Counted from the stretch's first letter, positions 17,390-26,259 are shown. The stretch is DNA of 64,000 bases from Rubrivivax sp. (GCA_016707445.1 JADJHR010000002.1:66791-130790); one strand, 5' to 3'. Notes: generated by a model from the sequence alone, not told the origin. Program-made: numbers and translations.

Positions 17390-18364
17390 ATGAAGTCCTA
17401 CACCCTGCGCGTGGACGGCACACAGGTGCTGCTGCAGCGCGTCGATCTACCTTGTCCCGAACCCGGCCCGGGCCAGCTGCTGTTGAAGATGCACGCGGCC
17501 GGCCTGAACCGCGGCGAATTCATTCCTGGCGGGCTGGTCAAGGGCGGCGCCAGCAAGCCGGCGGGCATGGAAGGGGCGGGCGAGATCGTCGCGCTGGGTG
17601 CCGATGTCAGCAGCCTGCAACCCGGCCAGCGCGTGATGGGGCGCTGCGCCGGCGCTTTCTCGGAATACGCGTTGATGGATGCGCGCGAAGCGCTGCCGGT
17701 GCCGGCCGGGCTGTCGATGCAGGCCGCCGCCGCGGTGCCGCTGGCCTTTCTGGTGGTGCACGACATGCTGGTCTTGCAGGGTCGCCTGCAGGCTGGGCAA
17801 TGGTTGCTGGTGACCGGCGTGTCATCGGGCGTGGGCGTGGCCTCGCTGCAGGCCGCCAAGGCCCTGGGCGCGCGCGTGATCGGCACCTCAGGCTCGTCCG
17901 ACAAGCTGGCGCGATTGCAGCCGCTGGGGCTGGATTCTTCGATCAACACGCGCGCGCCGGACTTCGCCGGCCGCGTGCTCGACGCCACCGGCGGCCACGG
18001 TGCCGACCTGGTGATCAACACCGTGGGCGGCAGCGTCTTTGCCGAGTGTGTGCGCTGCATGGCCTTCGAGGGCCGGCTGGCCACGGTCGGCTACGTCGAC
18101 CACCAGCTCAAGGCCGAGATCGACCTGCAGGCGCTGCACGCCAAGCGCCTGACCTTGTTTGGTGTGTCCAACAAGCTGCGCAATGCCGAGCAGCGCGCTG
18201 CCGGTGTCCCGGCCTTCAAGGCGGATCTGTGGCCGGCGATTGCCGACGGCCGCATCCAACCCTTGGTCGACCGGGTGTTCGCCTTCGACGAGTTGCCGGC
18301 CGCGCAGGCCCACATGCAGGCCAACCAGCACCTGGGCAAGATCGTGCTGAAGATCTTCGACTGA
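17390..18364 (+). CDS. NADPH:quinone oxidoreductase-like MDR family protein
   Basis: A 324-residue medium-chain dehydrogenase/reductase. It has the GroES-like N-terminus (LPCPEPGPGQLLLKMHAAGLNRGEF), the segment GMEGAGEIVALGADV, and a nucleotide fold (LLVTGVSSGVGVASLQAAKALGARVIGTSGS). The zinc ligands of classical alcohol dehydrogenases are absent, so it is probably a zinc-independent quinone or enoyl reductase. I start at MKSYTLRVDG (17390); an in-frame ATG at 17336 is less likely. It is divergent from the GntR gene and may share its operator. The substrate is unknown. Confidence 0.85.
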   Translation: MKSYTLRVDGTQVLLQRVDLPCPEPGPGQLLLKMHAAGLNRGEFIPGGLVKGGASKPAGMEGAGEIVALGADVSSLQPGQRVMGRCAGAFSEYALMDAREALPVPAGLSMQAAAAVPLAFLVVHDMLVLQGRLQAGQWLLVTGVSSGVGVASLQAAKALGARVIGTSGSSDKLARLQPLGLDSSINTRAPDFAGRVLDATGGHGADLVINTVGGSVFAECVRCMAFEGRLATVGYVDHQLKAEIDLQALHAKRLTLFGVSNKLRNAEQRAAGVPAFKADLWPAIADGRIQPLVDRVFAFDELPAAQAHMQANQHLGKIVLKIFD

Positions 18365-18431
18365 AGGGACCACCCTGCGCCGCATCACGTCGAACTGCAA
18401 CCCGCTCCGCATGCGGGGCCGAGGTCGATGT

Positions 18432-18911
18432 TCAGCGTCCGGGGACTCGCCCGTGTGAGCCGCGCACATGCGCATGGCTGGGCCGATCGGGTGCAACCGG
18501 AGCCGCTGCCGCATGCGCCAGTTCGTTCAGGATCCCGCACTGGCCGGCGGCCTGCACCACGGGACAGGTCTCGCGCAGGGCCTTGAGCTGCCTTTCCAGC
18601 TGCTTGAGCTCGCGGATGCGCGCTGCGACATGGCCGATGTGCTCGTCGAGCAGCGCATTCACGTCGCCGCAGTCTTCGCCGGGTGCGTCCTTGAAGCGCA
18701 GCAGCACGCGGATCTCGTCGAGCGTCATGTCCAGTGATCGGCAATGGCGGATGAAGCTCAGGCGTTCGGTGTGTTCGCTGCCGTACAGGCGGTAGTTGCT
18801 GTCGCTGCGCGGCGCAGGCGGCAGCAGGCCTTCGCGCTCGTAGTAGCGGATGGTCTCCACCGCGGTGCCGGTGGCCGCCGCCAGGGCACCGATCTTCATC
18901 GCTGGGTTCAT
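18432..18911 (-). CDS. MerR family regulator, CadR/PbrR type (Cd/Pb-responsive)
   Basis: A 159-residue MerR protein. The N-terminal helix-turn-helix is MKIGALAAATGTAVETIRYYEREGLL. The metal-sensing Cys residues are C81 (APGEDCGDVN), C116 (RETCPVV) and C125 (AGQCGIL), the three-Cys arrangement of CadR/PbrR. The C-terminus is His/Arg-rich (SHAHVRGSHGR), as in some CadR proteins. The divergent CDF gene has a MerR-type promoter with a 20-bp spacer, so metal-induced efflux is well supported. The start at 18911 is favoured by a GAG upstream; an ATG at 18899 is possible. Confidence 0.9.
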   Translation of the reverse strand: MNPAMKIGALAAATGTAVETIRYYEREGLLPPAPRSDSNYRLYGSEHTERLSFIRHCRSLDMTLDEIRVLLRFKDAPGEDCGDVNALLDEHIGHVAARIRELKQLERQLKALRETCPVVQAAGQCGILNELAHAAAAPVAPDRPSHAHVRGSHGRVPGR

Positions 18912-18914
18912 TGC

Positions 18915-18946
18915 TTGACTCTACAGCGGCTTCAGGGTTTCAAATG
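18915..18946 (+). promoter_or_regulatory. MerR/CadR-type promoter with overlapping operator
   Basis: TTGACT (18915-18920) and CAAATG (18941-18946) are separated by 20 bp, the long spacer that MerR-family activators correct by twisting DNA. The spacer carries a dyad, ACTCT at 18918-18922 and AGGGT at 18934-18938 around AGCGGCT, resembling known cad/pbr operators. It reads toward the CDF gene at 18973 and overlaps the start of the regulator gene. Confidence 0.75.
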
Positions 18947-18972
18947 CCGGCATCGAAGCGAGAGGGCCCGTC

Positions 18973-19608
18973 ATGAGTGCATCCTGCGGCAGCCACGGCT
19001 GCAGCCACACACCGCCCGCCCATCGGAGCGCGCGCTACCGACGCGTGCTGTGGTTGGCGCTGATCATCAACGCTGCGATGTTCGTGGTCGAAGCGGTGGG
19101 TGGCTGGCGCGCCGATTCGGTGTCGCTGCTGGCCGACGCGGTCGACTTCTTCGGTGACGCGGCGAACTACGGCGTGTCGTTGCTGGTGCTGGGCATGGCG
19201 CTGCAGTGGCGCGCGCGTGCGGCGCTGCTCAAGGGTCTGAGCATGGGCGTCTTCGGCGTCTTCGTGCTCGGCCGCGCGATCTGGTCCGCGAGCAGCGGTG
19301 CCATGCCCGAGCCCGTCACCATGGGGACCATCGGCAGCCTGGCGCTGGTGGCCAACGTGGTGGTGGCGCTGATGCTCTATGCCTGGCGTGAGGGTGACGC
19401 CAACATGCGATCGGTGTGGTTGTGCAGCCGCAACGACGCCATCGGCAACCTGGCCGTGATGGTGGCCGCATTCGGCGTGTTCGGCACCGGCAGTGCCTGG
19501 CCCGATCTGGTGGTGGCCAGCGTGATGGCGCTGCTGGCACTGAGCGCGGCACGCGCGGTGGTGCTGCAAGCGCGGCTGGAGCTGCAGCCGGCCGCCGCGC
19601 ACGTCTGA
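18973..19608 (+). CDS. Short CDF family metal transporter with atypical D/D-C/D site
   Basis: A 211-residue inner-membrane protein with six hydrophobic segments. The cation diffusion facilitator pattern is in TM2 (LLADAVDFFGDAANYG) and TM5 (NMRSVWLCSRNDAIGNLAVM). The usual H-x3-D pairs are D-x3-D and C-x3-D here, so a Cys replaces the TM5 His. The C-terminal cytoplasmic domain of ordinary CDFs (about 300 residues) is missing. The N-terminus is Cys/His-rich (SCGSHGCSHTPPAH). Control by a CadR-type regulator suggests Cd or Pb, or Zn, export. The metal choice is inference. Confidence 0.85.
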   Translation: MSASCGSHGCSHTPPAHRSARYRRVLWLALIINAAMFVVEAVGGWRADSVSLLADAVDFFGDAANYGVSLLVLGMALQWRARAALLKGLSMGVFGVFVLGRAIWSASSGAMPEPVTMGTIGSLALVANVVVALMLYAWREGDANMRSVWLCSRNDAIGNLAVMVAAFGVFGTGSAWPDLVVASVMALLALSAARAVVLQARLELQPAAAHV

Positions 19609-19630
19609 AAGTCTGGCGCCACGAAGGCGC

Positions 19631-20497
19631 TCAGCGCATTGCCAATGCCGATTTCGCGCGCGGCGGCGGAAAGCGGGCGTCGATCTGCTGCAGTTCATCG
19701 GCACTCAGCACCAGCTCGGCCGCCGCCAGGTTGTCGCGCTGATGCTGCGGGTGCACGGCCTTCGGAATCGCGACGACGCCGGGCAGCGACAGCACCCAGG
19801 CCAGCGCCACCTGCGCTGCCGTGGCGCCACGCGCTGCCGCGATGGCCTGTAGCGTCGGGTCGGCGGCAGCACGGCCCTGGTCGATCGGGCAGTAGGCCAT
19901 CAGCGGCATGCCGCGCTGGCGCATCCAGGGCAGCAGGTCGAACTCGGGTCCGCGCTCGCTGACCGACAGATAGACCTGGTTGCACGCACAGCCTGGCGCC
20001 GTGCGGTCCGCGGCCTGCAGCGCGGCCAGTTCCTGCAGGTCGTCGACATCGAAGTTGCTGACCCCCCAGTGCACGATTCGGCCCTGGGCCTGCAGTTCAT
20101 GCATCGCGGCCACGGTGTCGGCCAGCGCATGTTGCCCGCGCCAGTGCAGCAGGTAGAGGTCGATGTGATCCAGCTGCAGCCGCTGCAGGCTGCGCGCGCA
20201 GGCCGCCAAGGTGCCGCGGCGGCTGGCATTGTGCGGGTAGACCTTGCTCACGATGAACAGGTCCTGTCGCCGCACGACGCCGTCGCGCAGCGCGCCGGCC
20301 AGGGCCTCGCCGACCACCGTCTCGGCCCCGCCTTCGCCGTACATCTCGGCGCTGTCGATCAGCCGGTAGCCCATGTCGATCGCGCCACGCACCGCAGCCA
20401 CCTCAGCGGTGCGTCGGCGGCCCGATTCACCCATCTTCCAGGTGCCCAGGCCGAGCAGGGGCAGGGTGCTGCCATCGGGCATGGAGGCGTTGCGCAT
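19631..20497 (-). CDS. Aldo/keto reductase
   Basis: A 288-residue NADPH-dependent oxidoreductase with a TIM-barrel fold. The catalytic Asp and Tyr are in DMGYRLIDSAEMYGEGGAE, the Lys in FIVSKVYPHNASRRG, and the His in LDHIDLYLLHWRG. The nucleotide-binding end has VVAIPKAVHPQHQRDN. I chose the ATG at 20497 (MRNASMPDG) because GGGAG lies 5-9 bases upstream. It is convergent with the CDF gene and divergent from pcm. The physiological substrate cannot be told. Confidence 0.92.
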   Translation of the reverse strand: MRNASMPDGSTLPLLGLGTWKMGESGRRRTAEVAAVRGAIDMGYRLIDSAEMYGEGGAETVVGEALAGALRDGVVRRQDLFIVSKVYPHNASRRGTLAACARSLQRLQLDHIDLYLLHWRGQHALADTVAAMHELQAQGRIVHWGVSNFDVDDLQELAALQAADRTAPGCACNQVYLSVSERGPEFDLLPWMRQRGMPLMAYCPIDQGRAAADPTLQAIAAARGATAAQVALAWVLSLPGVVAIPKAVHPQHQRDNLAAAELVLSADELQQIDARFPPPRAKSALAMR

Positions 20498-20580
20498 CGA
20501 ATTCTCCCGGAACATTGCGGCAGATCATCGCAGGCGACGGCCATGCGCCGCGCCCGAACAGGGCTTGCGATACTCGCTGC

Positions 20581-21234
20581 ATGACCAACGACGACCACCG
20601 CCGCGCGGCCATGGTCGAGCGCGACATTGCCGGCCGGGGCATCACCGATGCCCGCGTGCTGGCGGCGATGCGCGCCGTGCCGCGCGAACATTTTGTGCCC
20701 GCCAACCTGCGCCAGCGCGCCTTCGACGACAGGCCCTTGCCGATCGGTAACGCTCAGACCATCTCGCAACCCTACATCGTGGCACTGATGGCGCAGGCGC
20801 TGCAGTTGCAGGGTGACGAGCACGTGCTCGAGATCGGCACCGGTTCGGGCTACGGCGCCGCGGTGCTGGCGCGCCTGTGCCGCCATGTCGACACCGTCGA
20901 GCGCATCAGCGACCTGGCCGACCGTGCACGACAGCAGCTGGCCGACCTGGGTGTGACCAACGTCGATGTGCATGGCGGTGACGGCACGCTGGGTTGGCCC
21001 GCCGCCGCGCCGTTCGACGCCATCGTCGTCACCGCCGGCGGGCCTTCGGTGCCGCCGGCGCTGCAGGCGCAGCTGGCACCGGGCGGCCGGCTGGTGATGC
21101 CGGTGGGCGCACAGCACGGCGGACAGGACCTGCTGCGCCTGACACGCAGCGGCGGTGACGACTTTCGCACCGAGTCGCTGTGCGGGGTGGCGTTCGTGCC
21201 GCTGCTGGGCGCGCAGGGCTGGCCTGAAGCCTGA
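20581..21234 (+). CDS. pcm: Protein-L-isoaspartate O-methyltransferase
   Basis: A 217-residue SAM-dependent methyltransferase that repairs isoaspartyl damage in proteins. It has the PCMT landmarks VPREHFVPANLRQRAFDDRPLPIGNAQTISQPYIVALM and the SAM motif VLEIGTGSGYGAAVLA, then FDAIVVTAGGPSVPPAL. I start at MTNDDHRRAAM (20581). It is monocistronic, 83 bp from the divergent aldo/keto reductase. Confidence 0.93.
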   Translation: MTNDDHRRAAMVERDIAGRGITDARVLAAMRAVPREHFVPANLRQRAFDDRPLPIGNAQTISQPYIVALMAQALQLQGDEHVLEIGTGSGYGAAVLARLCRHVDTVERISDLADRARQQLADLGVTNVDVHGGDGTLGWPAAAPFDAIVVTAGGPSVPPALQAQLAPGGRLVMPVGAQHGGQDLLRLTRSGGDDFRTESLCGVAFVPLLGAQGWPEA

Positions 21235-21336
21235 GTCGGCTCGGACGGCGCGCCGGCCCGGATAGGGGAAAGCGCGGGCACCGGCCGACGGTGTGCAATG
21301 GACACTCAGACCACCCTTGCAGCCCGGAGCCAAGCC

Positions 21337-23811
21337 ATGGCCACACGCCGCAAACCATCCGCGCCACAGCTGCTGGACGAGGTGCGCATCGCGTCGGTCA
21401 CCTGCCCTGGCGGCTGGCCACTGTCGATGCCGCAGACCGTCAGCCGCGAAGCGTTGCATGCCCTGATCGCGCGTGAGGCGATGCGCTGGACCTACGTGCT
21501 GCGTTCGCGCAAGCGCTGGGTCGGCGGCAGCCGGGCGCGCGAACGCAACGAAGAAGAAGCACGCGCCGCGCTGCTGGGCATCGGCATCGGCAAGGCCGAA
21601 CTGCTGGACCTGGCGCGCAGCGACCGCATCGTCGTGCGCATCCCCCATGTTCGCGAAACGCTGCACTGGGAGTCGCGCATCTTCCCCTGGGAGTACGTGC
21701 TGGCCGCCGCCACGCGGGACCAACGCATACAGCCCGCCAGCGGCGGCAAGGCGCGGGCGCTGACGGTGATGCGCGAGCTGCAGGTGCAGACGCCGCTGCA
21801 ACGCCCCCTGCCCGACCCGAAAACGCTGTTCGCATCGGGGCTTCGTGCCTTCTTCGTCGAATGCCTGCCGTCGGAGCTGCGCGAAAACTGGTCCCTGGGC
21901 CACGAACAGGCTCGCCTGCGTGCGGCGCTGCCTGAGGCCACGCACTGGCAAGTGCTGAGCTATCCCACGCTGGACGAGCTGCGCCAGGCCGTTGCCCGGC
22001 ACCAACCGCAACTGATCCACTTTGCCGGCCTGGACAGCCACCAGGGTCTGCGCGAGCTGCGCACCTGTCTGGGCCCGCGCGCCCTGGTCGACCTGGGGCC
22101 GCAGCGTGCGCCCGTGTCGCCCGCCACCACCACCACCGCCGAAGGTGAAACGGTCCAGTACCTTCCATCGGGTCTGCAATTGGTCGACGATGTGATCGCC
22201 GACCGCCGCGTGATGGTGGACGGGGTCTTGCTGCGCGGGCTGGGGTTGGCCGACAACGAGGAACCGGACGCGCCGTCGGCAGCAATGGTCAGCTACCCCT
22301 GCCTGGTGCGGGCACAAGACCTGGCGCTGGCGCTGGCCGGCACCGGACATACGGCCTTCCTGGTCAGCTTCAACCAATGGAACACGGCAGCCCGGGTGGC
22401 GGCGCTGATGGTGGCCGAACGTGCTGCGCTGGCCGCGGTCGGCTTTCAGGATGCCTTCGACGATGCGCTGGCTGAGTTCGTTCACGCCACGCTGTATGCC
22501 GAGTTGCTGGCCGGCGGCTGGAATCTGCCCGAGGCCTTCAAGCGCACCTGGCTGGCAGTACGCGAACTGCCGCAATCGGTCGACGCCACCGGCATCACGC
22601 TGTGGGCCGGCGCGCCGCTGCTGGGCCAGCCGGCGACGCCCCGTGCCGCGGGCAGCGTGCCGGCGGCAGCCCCGCTGGAGCTGGCGCGCAAACCCCGGGT
22701 GCGGGTCGACATCAAGCCCTACGAGGAGCTCAACTACGCAGTGCTGCACAACGCGCAGCCGCTGTTCGAGAAGTTCATTCTCGAATGTGATCTTCCTGGT
22801 GACGACGTGCTGGTCGACGTCGACGTCGCGGTGCACATGGGCACCGAGACCGCACGCTACAAGCGCCAGCTGCCGATGTGCCACAAGCTCGTCGCACTGA
22901 CGCGCGAGATCCACGTGCCGCTGACCGCCGAGGTGGCGCGCAGCGTGCGCGAAGCCATCACCAGCAGCCTCAGCATCGAGGTGCGCCACGGTTCGCAGCT
23001 GCTGTACTGCAATTCGCACCGCCTGCGCCTGCTGCCGGTCGACCAATGGCGCGACAACCGCCGCGACGGCCGCTGGCTGCCCAGCTTCGTGCAGCCGCGG
23101 GACCCGGTGGTCGCGCGCGCGCTCGAGCAGGCCCAGCGCTATGTTCGGGTGCTGCGTGACGACCCCACTGCGGGCTTCGAGGGCTACCAGCTGGCCAACC
23201 AGAACGACGAGGCCAGCCTGCGCGCGGTCGACCGCCAGGTCGAAGCCATCTGGGCCACGCTGCTGCACGACTGGCAGCTGGGCTACATCAATCCGCCGCC
23301 CAGCTACAGCGGCACGCTGGATTCGCAGCGCCTGCGCATGCCGTCCACGGTGCTGGAACACCGTGCCGGCACCTGCATCGACCTGGCGCTGCTGTTTGCG
23401 GCCTGTCTGGAGCTGGTCGACATCTATCCGGTGATCTTCCTGCTCGAAGGGCATGCGCTGCCGGGCTGGTGGCGGCACCCCTCGTTCCGCGACGAATATG
23501 CCGAGATGCCGGCTGACAACTTCGCCGAGATCCTGCCCTTGTCGCAGGACGAGAACACCGTGGCCAATGCGCAGGTGGTGGCCTGGCACACCGGCAAGGC
23601 CAGCTGGCCCGAGGTGCGGCGCTGGATCCGCGAACGCAAGCTGGTGCCCATCGAGACCGTGCGGCTGACCGAGCATTGCGGCTTTGTCGAAGCCATCGAA
23701 GCCGGCGTGCAGGCCTTGTCGGACCGCCGCGATTTCGACTCGATGCTGGACATCATCACCGCGCGGCTGGAACTCGTGACGCCGCTGCCGGTGCGCAAGG
23801 AGGCACCATGA
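21337..23811 (+). CDS. CHAT-like (catalytically degenerate) plus transglutaminase-like protein
   Basis: An 824-residue protein. Residues ~210-400 follow the CHAT/caspase-like pattern: QLIHFAGLDS stands where HFAGHG is expected, AFLVSFNQWN where FLNACxS is expected, then GFQDAFDDALAEFVHATLYAELLAGGWNLPEAF. L232 replaces the catalytic His and F345 the catalytic Cys, so the protease appears dead. Residues ~580-715 match the transglutaminase-like module found in DUF4011-type helicases (LPSFVQPRDPVVARAL, EHRAGTCIDLALLFAA, EGHALPGWW). Its Cys680 and His706 are intact. I start at 21337, preceded by GGAG; an ATG at 21298 is possible. The stop overlaps the next start (ATGA), so the two form an operon. 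Function unknown. Confidence 0.7.
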   Translation: MATRRKPSAPQLLDEVRIASVTCPGGWPLSMPQTVSREALHALIAREAMRWTYVLRSRKRWVGGSRARERNEEEARAALLGIGIGKAELLDLARSDRIVVRIPHVRETLHWESRIFPWEYVLAAATRDQRIQPASGGKARALTVMRELQVQTPLQRPLPDPKTLFASGLRAFFVECLPSELRENWSLGHEQARLRAALPEATHWQVLSYPTLDELRQAVARHQPQLIHFAGLDSHQGLRELRTCLGPRALVDLGPQRAPVSPATTTTAEGETVQYLPSGLQLVDDVIADRRVMVDGVLLRGLGLADNEEPDAPSAAMVSYPCLVRAQDLALALAGTGHTAFLVSFNQWNTAARVAALMVAERAALAAVGFQDAFDDALAEFVHATLYAELLAGGWNLPEAFKRTWLAVRELPQSVDATGITLWAGAPLLGQPATPRAAGSVPAAAPLELARKPRVRVDIKPYEELNYAVLHNAQPLFEKFILECDLPGDDVLVDVDVAVHMGTETARYKRQLPMCHKLVALTREIHVPLTAEVARSVREAITSSLSIEVRHGSQLLYCNSHRLRLLPVDQWRDNRRDGRWLPSFVQPRDPVVARALEQAQRYVRVLRDDPTAGFEGYQLANQNDEASLRAVDRQVEAIWATLLHDWQLGYINPPPSYSGTLDSQRLRMPSTVLEHRAGTCIDLALLFAACLELVDIYPVIFLLEGHALPGWWRHPSFRDEYAEMPADNFAEILPLSQDENTVANAQVVAWHTGKASWPEVRRWIRERKLVPIETVRLTEHCGFVEAIEAGVQALSDRRDFDSMLDIITARLELVTPLPVRKEAP

Positions 23812-25124
23812 CCGACAGCAGCCTGTGGGCCGAGGTGGGCCGCGCTGTGGCGCCGGCGCTGCCGGCGGTGACCGAGCCGCAGTCGCCGTTGCAGCAGCGG
23901 CGCCGCCGCGGCTTTCCGGTCGCCATGGACGACGGCCGCGAAGCCGTCGAACTGGTGCGCGACGACGGCGTGCTGCGCTGGGTCTACCGCCCGCCGGTGC
24001 AGGAACTGCACCAGGGGCGGCGTGCCTGGCGGTCGCTGGGTGTGGACGCGCGCGACGTGGTGCAGCGGTTCGAGTACCCGCCGCTGGGCCGCAATCAGAT
24101 TACCAGCGCGCTGGTCGCGCTGGACCTGCAGCTCAACCCGAACCGCGGACTGCGGCGCTGGGTGGGGGGTGCCTGGCAGCCGGTCGGCGCGCAAGATCTG
24201 GCCACGATCCAGGGCCGTGTGCTGCTGCTGGTGCATGGCACTTTCAGCCGCAGCGAGATGTACGACACCGAGCTGCAGGCCACCCCGCAAGGCCGGCAGT
24301 TGTTCGACCGCATCAGCGCTGCGGCGCCCGACCCCTACGCGGCGCTGCTGGCGTTCGACCACGCCACGCTGTCGATGGCGCCCTGGCTGAACGCACTCGA
24401 CCTGAACCAGGCGCTGGCACCGCTGCGCTCGCGCATCGATGTCGTCTGCCACAGCCGCGGCGGGCTGGTGCTGGGCTGGGCGCTGAAGCTGGCGCCGCTG
24501 CCGGTCGACCAGGTGGTGTTCGTCGGTTCGCCCCTGATGGGCACCAGCCTGGCGTCACCCTACCGGCTGCGCGAGGCGCTGGACTTTCTGGCCAATGTGG
24601 CCGATGCGATCAGTGTGCTGTCGCGTGGCGCCGCGCTGGTCTTTCCACCCGCGATGCCGCTGGCCATGGGCGCGGCCGGACTGGCCAAGGTGCTGGGCAA
24701 GGTGCTGAACCTCGGGGCCTCGCTGCCGGTGGCCGACGCGGTGGTCGGTCTGGTGCCGGGACTGATGTCACAAAGCCGGGTCGACAACAACCTGGAACTC
24801 GAGCGCCTGTTCCCTTTGCCGACGCAGGCGCGGCTGTCGGGCGTCGGCGTGGTCTTCAAGCCCGACGAGGTGCAGCAGCCGATGTGGAAGTTCTGGAACC
24901 GTTTCAGCAACCTGGCCGACCAGGCCAAGTACTACGGCGCCGAACTGATCTTCCGCCAGCCCAACGACCTGGTGGTCGACACCGATTCGATGAACCAGCT
25001 TGGCCACGTCGCCCGCATTCCGGGGACCGACTGGAAGTTTCTGGGCGAGGGCGGTGGCACCCACCATTGCAGCTACTTTCGCAACGCCGATGCGATTGCC
25101 TTTCTCGAACAGCGACTGCGGTGA
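23808..25124 (+). CDS. Alpha/beta hydrolase (DUF7379-like) coupled to the CHAT-like protein
   Basis: A 438-residue predicted serine hydrolase. The oxyanion segment is LLLVHGTFSRSEM (His143), and the nucleophile is Ser216 in VVCHSRGGLVLGWAL. An Asp in NDLVVDTDSM and a His in GGTHHCSYF near the C-terminus complete a plausible triad. A hydrophobic stretch (GAALVFPPAMPLAMGAAGLA) could touch membrane. There is no signal peptide, so it is probably cytosolic. A strong AAGGAGG sits just before the ATG, which overlaps the upstream stop. I recall such hydrolases beside CHAT proteins in conflict-type loci, but that is from memory. The substrate, lipid or ester, is unknown. Confidence 0.75.
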   Translation: MTDSSLWAEVGRAVAPALPAVTEPQSPLQQRRRRGFPVAMDDGREAVELVRDDGVLRWVYRPPVQELHQGRRAWRSLGVDARDVVQRFEYPPLGRNQITSALVALDLQLNPNRGLRRWVGGAWQPVGAQDLATIQGRVLLLVHGTFSRSEMYDTELQATPQGRQLFDRISAAAPDPYAALLAFDHATLSMAPWLNALDLNQALAPLRSRIDVVCHSRGGLVLGWALKLAPLPVDQVVFVGSPLMGTSLASPYRLREALDFLANVADAISVLSRGAALVFPPAMPLAMGAAGLAKVLGKVLNLGASLPVADAVVGLVPGLMSQSRVDNNLELERLFPLPTQARLSGVGVVFKPDEVQQPMWKFWNRFSNLADQAKYYGAELIFRQPNDLVVDTDSMNQLGHVARIPGTDWKFLGEGGGTHHCSYFRNADAIAFLEQRLR

Positions 25125-25326
25125 GCGCTTCGTTTCAGGCAGCCCGGCGTTGTGCGCCGTCGGCCGCGGGTTCGACGAATCCAATGACCCCTTGATGCGC
25201 CAACCTGCCCTGAAGCTCCAGGCGATGACGATCAGCAGTGGCAGTCGGAATGCCGAGGTTGTTTGGCATGAAGCGGAGCTTCCAGCCGGCCCGATGAACG
25301 GGAGGCCCTCATGGGGCCTCTTGAGC

Positions 25327-26259
25327 TCAGTCACACCAGCGGCGCGCAGCGGCTCGTTGGATGCCCAGCGCCGGCGAATACCGCGCCAGCAGGGTGCGAA
25401 TCTCGGGCAGCGCCTTGCGCACGGCAGCGTCGCCCGCTGCCATCAGCGCCACTCGGTTGTGCATGTTGAACTCGGTGGCCGCTGGAAAGGCCGGACGGAT
25501 CACCAGGTCGGCCTCCTGTGTCTCTTGCGACGCCAGCGAGTGCGCCATCACGAGACTGATCTGGAACAGACGGTCGACGATGCCGTCGAGCTTCGATTCG
25601 CTGGGCGGGTAGGTCACGTCGACGGCAATCACACGCTCAGCGCCGAGCGCACGAGCGACCCGCACCGGCACCGGACTGGTCAGGGCGCCATCCGCATAGG
25701 TGCGGCCTGCGATCGGGGTCGCGGCAAACAACCCCGGTAGCCCGGTCGAGGCCTGGACCGCCAAGGCCGCGCCGCCTGCGTTGAAGACATTCATGCAGCC
25801 GGACTGCAAGTCGGTCACGACCGCGGCAAAGGCGATGGGGAACTGTTCGATGCGCTGACGCCTGAGGTTCAGCTGGACAAATTGATAGACGTTCTGCTTT
25901 GGCCGGTCCGCTGCAGGGTTCATCCAATCCTTGCCGAAGTCGAAGTCGTCTGCCCCGACGAGAAGCCCGATCTCTGCCCCGCTCGCGCCCGAGGCGTTGA
26001 TCGCGCCCACCAAAGCCCCGACGCTGGAGCCCACGATCAGGTCGGGCCGGATGCCTGCACGCTCCAGAGCGCGCAGCACGCCGACATGGGCGAGGCCGCG
26101 CAACGCACCACTGGACAGCACCAGCGCCAACCGCACGGGTGCGGCCACCGGCGCCAGGAAGGGTTCTTCGCCAGGGGTTGGCAGCGTCGCCGGCTGCTCC
26201 GCGCAGGCCAGCAAGGCGGCAACGGCCAGCAGCACAGGCCAGCGGCGCGGCGGACTCAC
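25327..26259 (-). CDS. Patatin-like phospholipase, lipoprotein
   Basis: A 310-residue patatin. The N-terminus is a lipoprotein signal (WPVLLAVAALLAC, Cys at residue 19). The catalytic dyad is Ser in GSSVGAL and Asp in YADGAL. The glycine-rich oxyanion motif is SSGALRG rather than the usual GGGxRG. LAHVGVLRALERAGIRPDLIVG is typical of the family. It is convergent with the hydrolase operon, 202 bp away, with nothing obvious between. It probably acts in the envelope as a phospholipase; whether it belongs functionally to the neighbours is open. Confidence 0.88.
   Translation of the reverse strand: MSPPRRWPVLLAVAALLACAEQPATLPTPGEEPFLAPVAAPVRLALVLSSGALRGLAHVGVLRALERAGIRPDLIVGSSVGALVGAINASGASGAEIGLLVGADDFDFGKDWMNPAADRPKQNVYQFVQLNLRRQRIEQFPIAFAAVVTDLQSGCMNVFNAGGAALAVQASTGLPGLFAATPIAGRTYADGALTSPVPVRVARALGAERVIAVDVTYPPSESKLDGIVDRLFQISLVMAHSLASQETQEADLVIRPAFPAATEFNMHNRVALMAAGDAAVRKALPEIRTLLARYSPALGIQRAAARRWCD

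Noticed and set aside
20359..23676. An uninterrupted 1,105-codon frame on the minus strand
   Set aside because: It is antisense to pcm and the CHAT-like gene and has the same low-complexity composition; no family resemblance.
21337..23811. Active CHAT protease
   Set aside because: Both catalytic positions are substituted (Leu232 and Phe345), so peptidase activity from this domain is unlikely.
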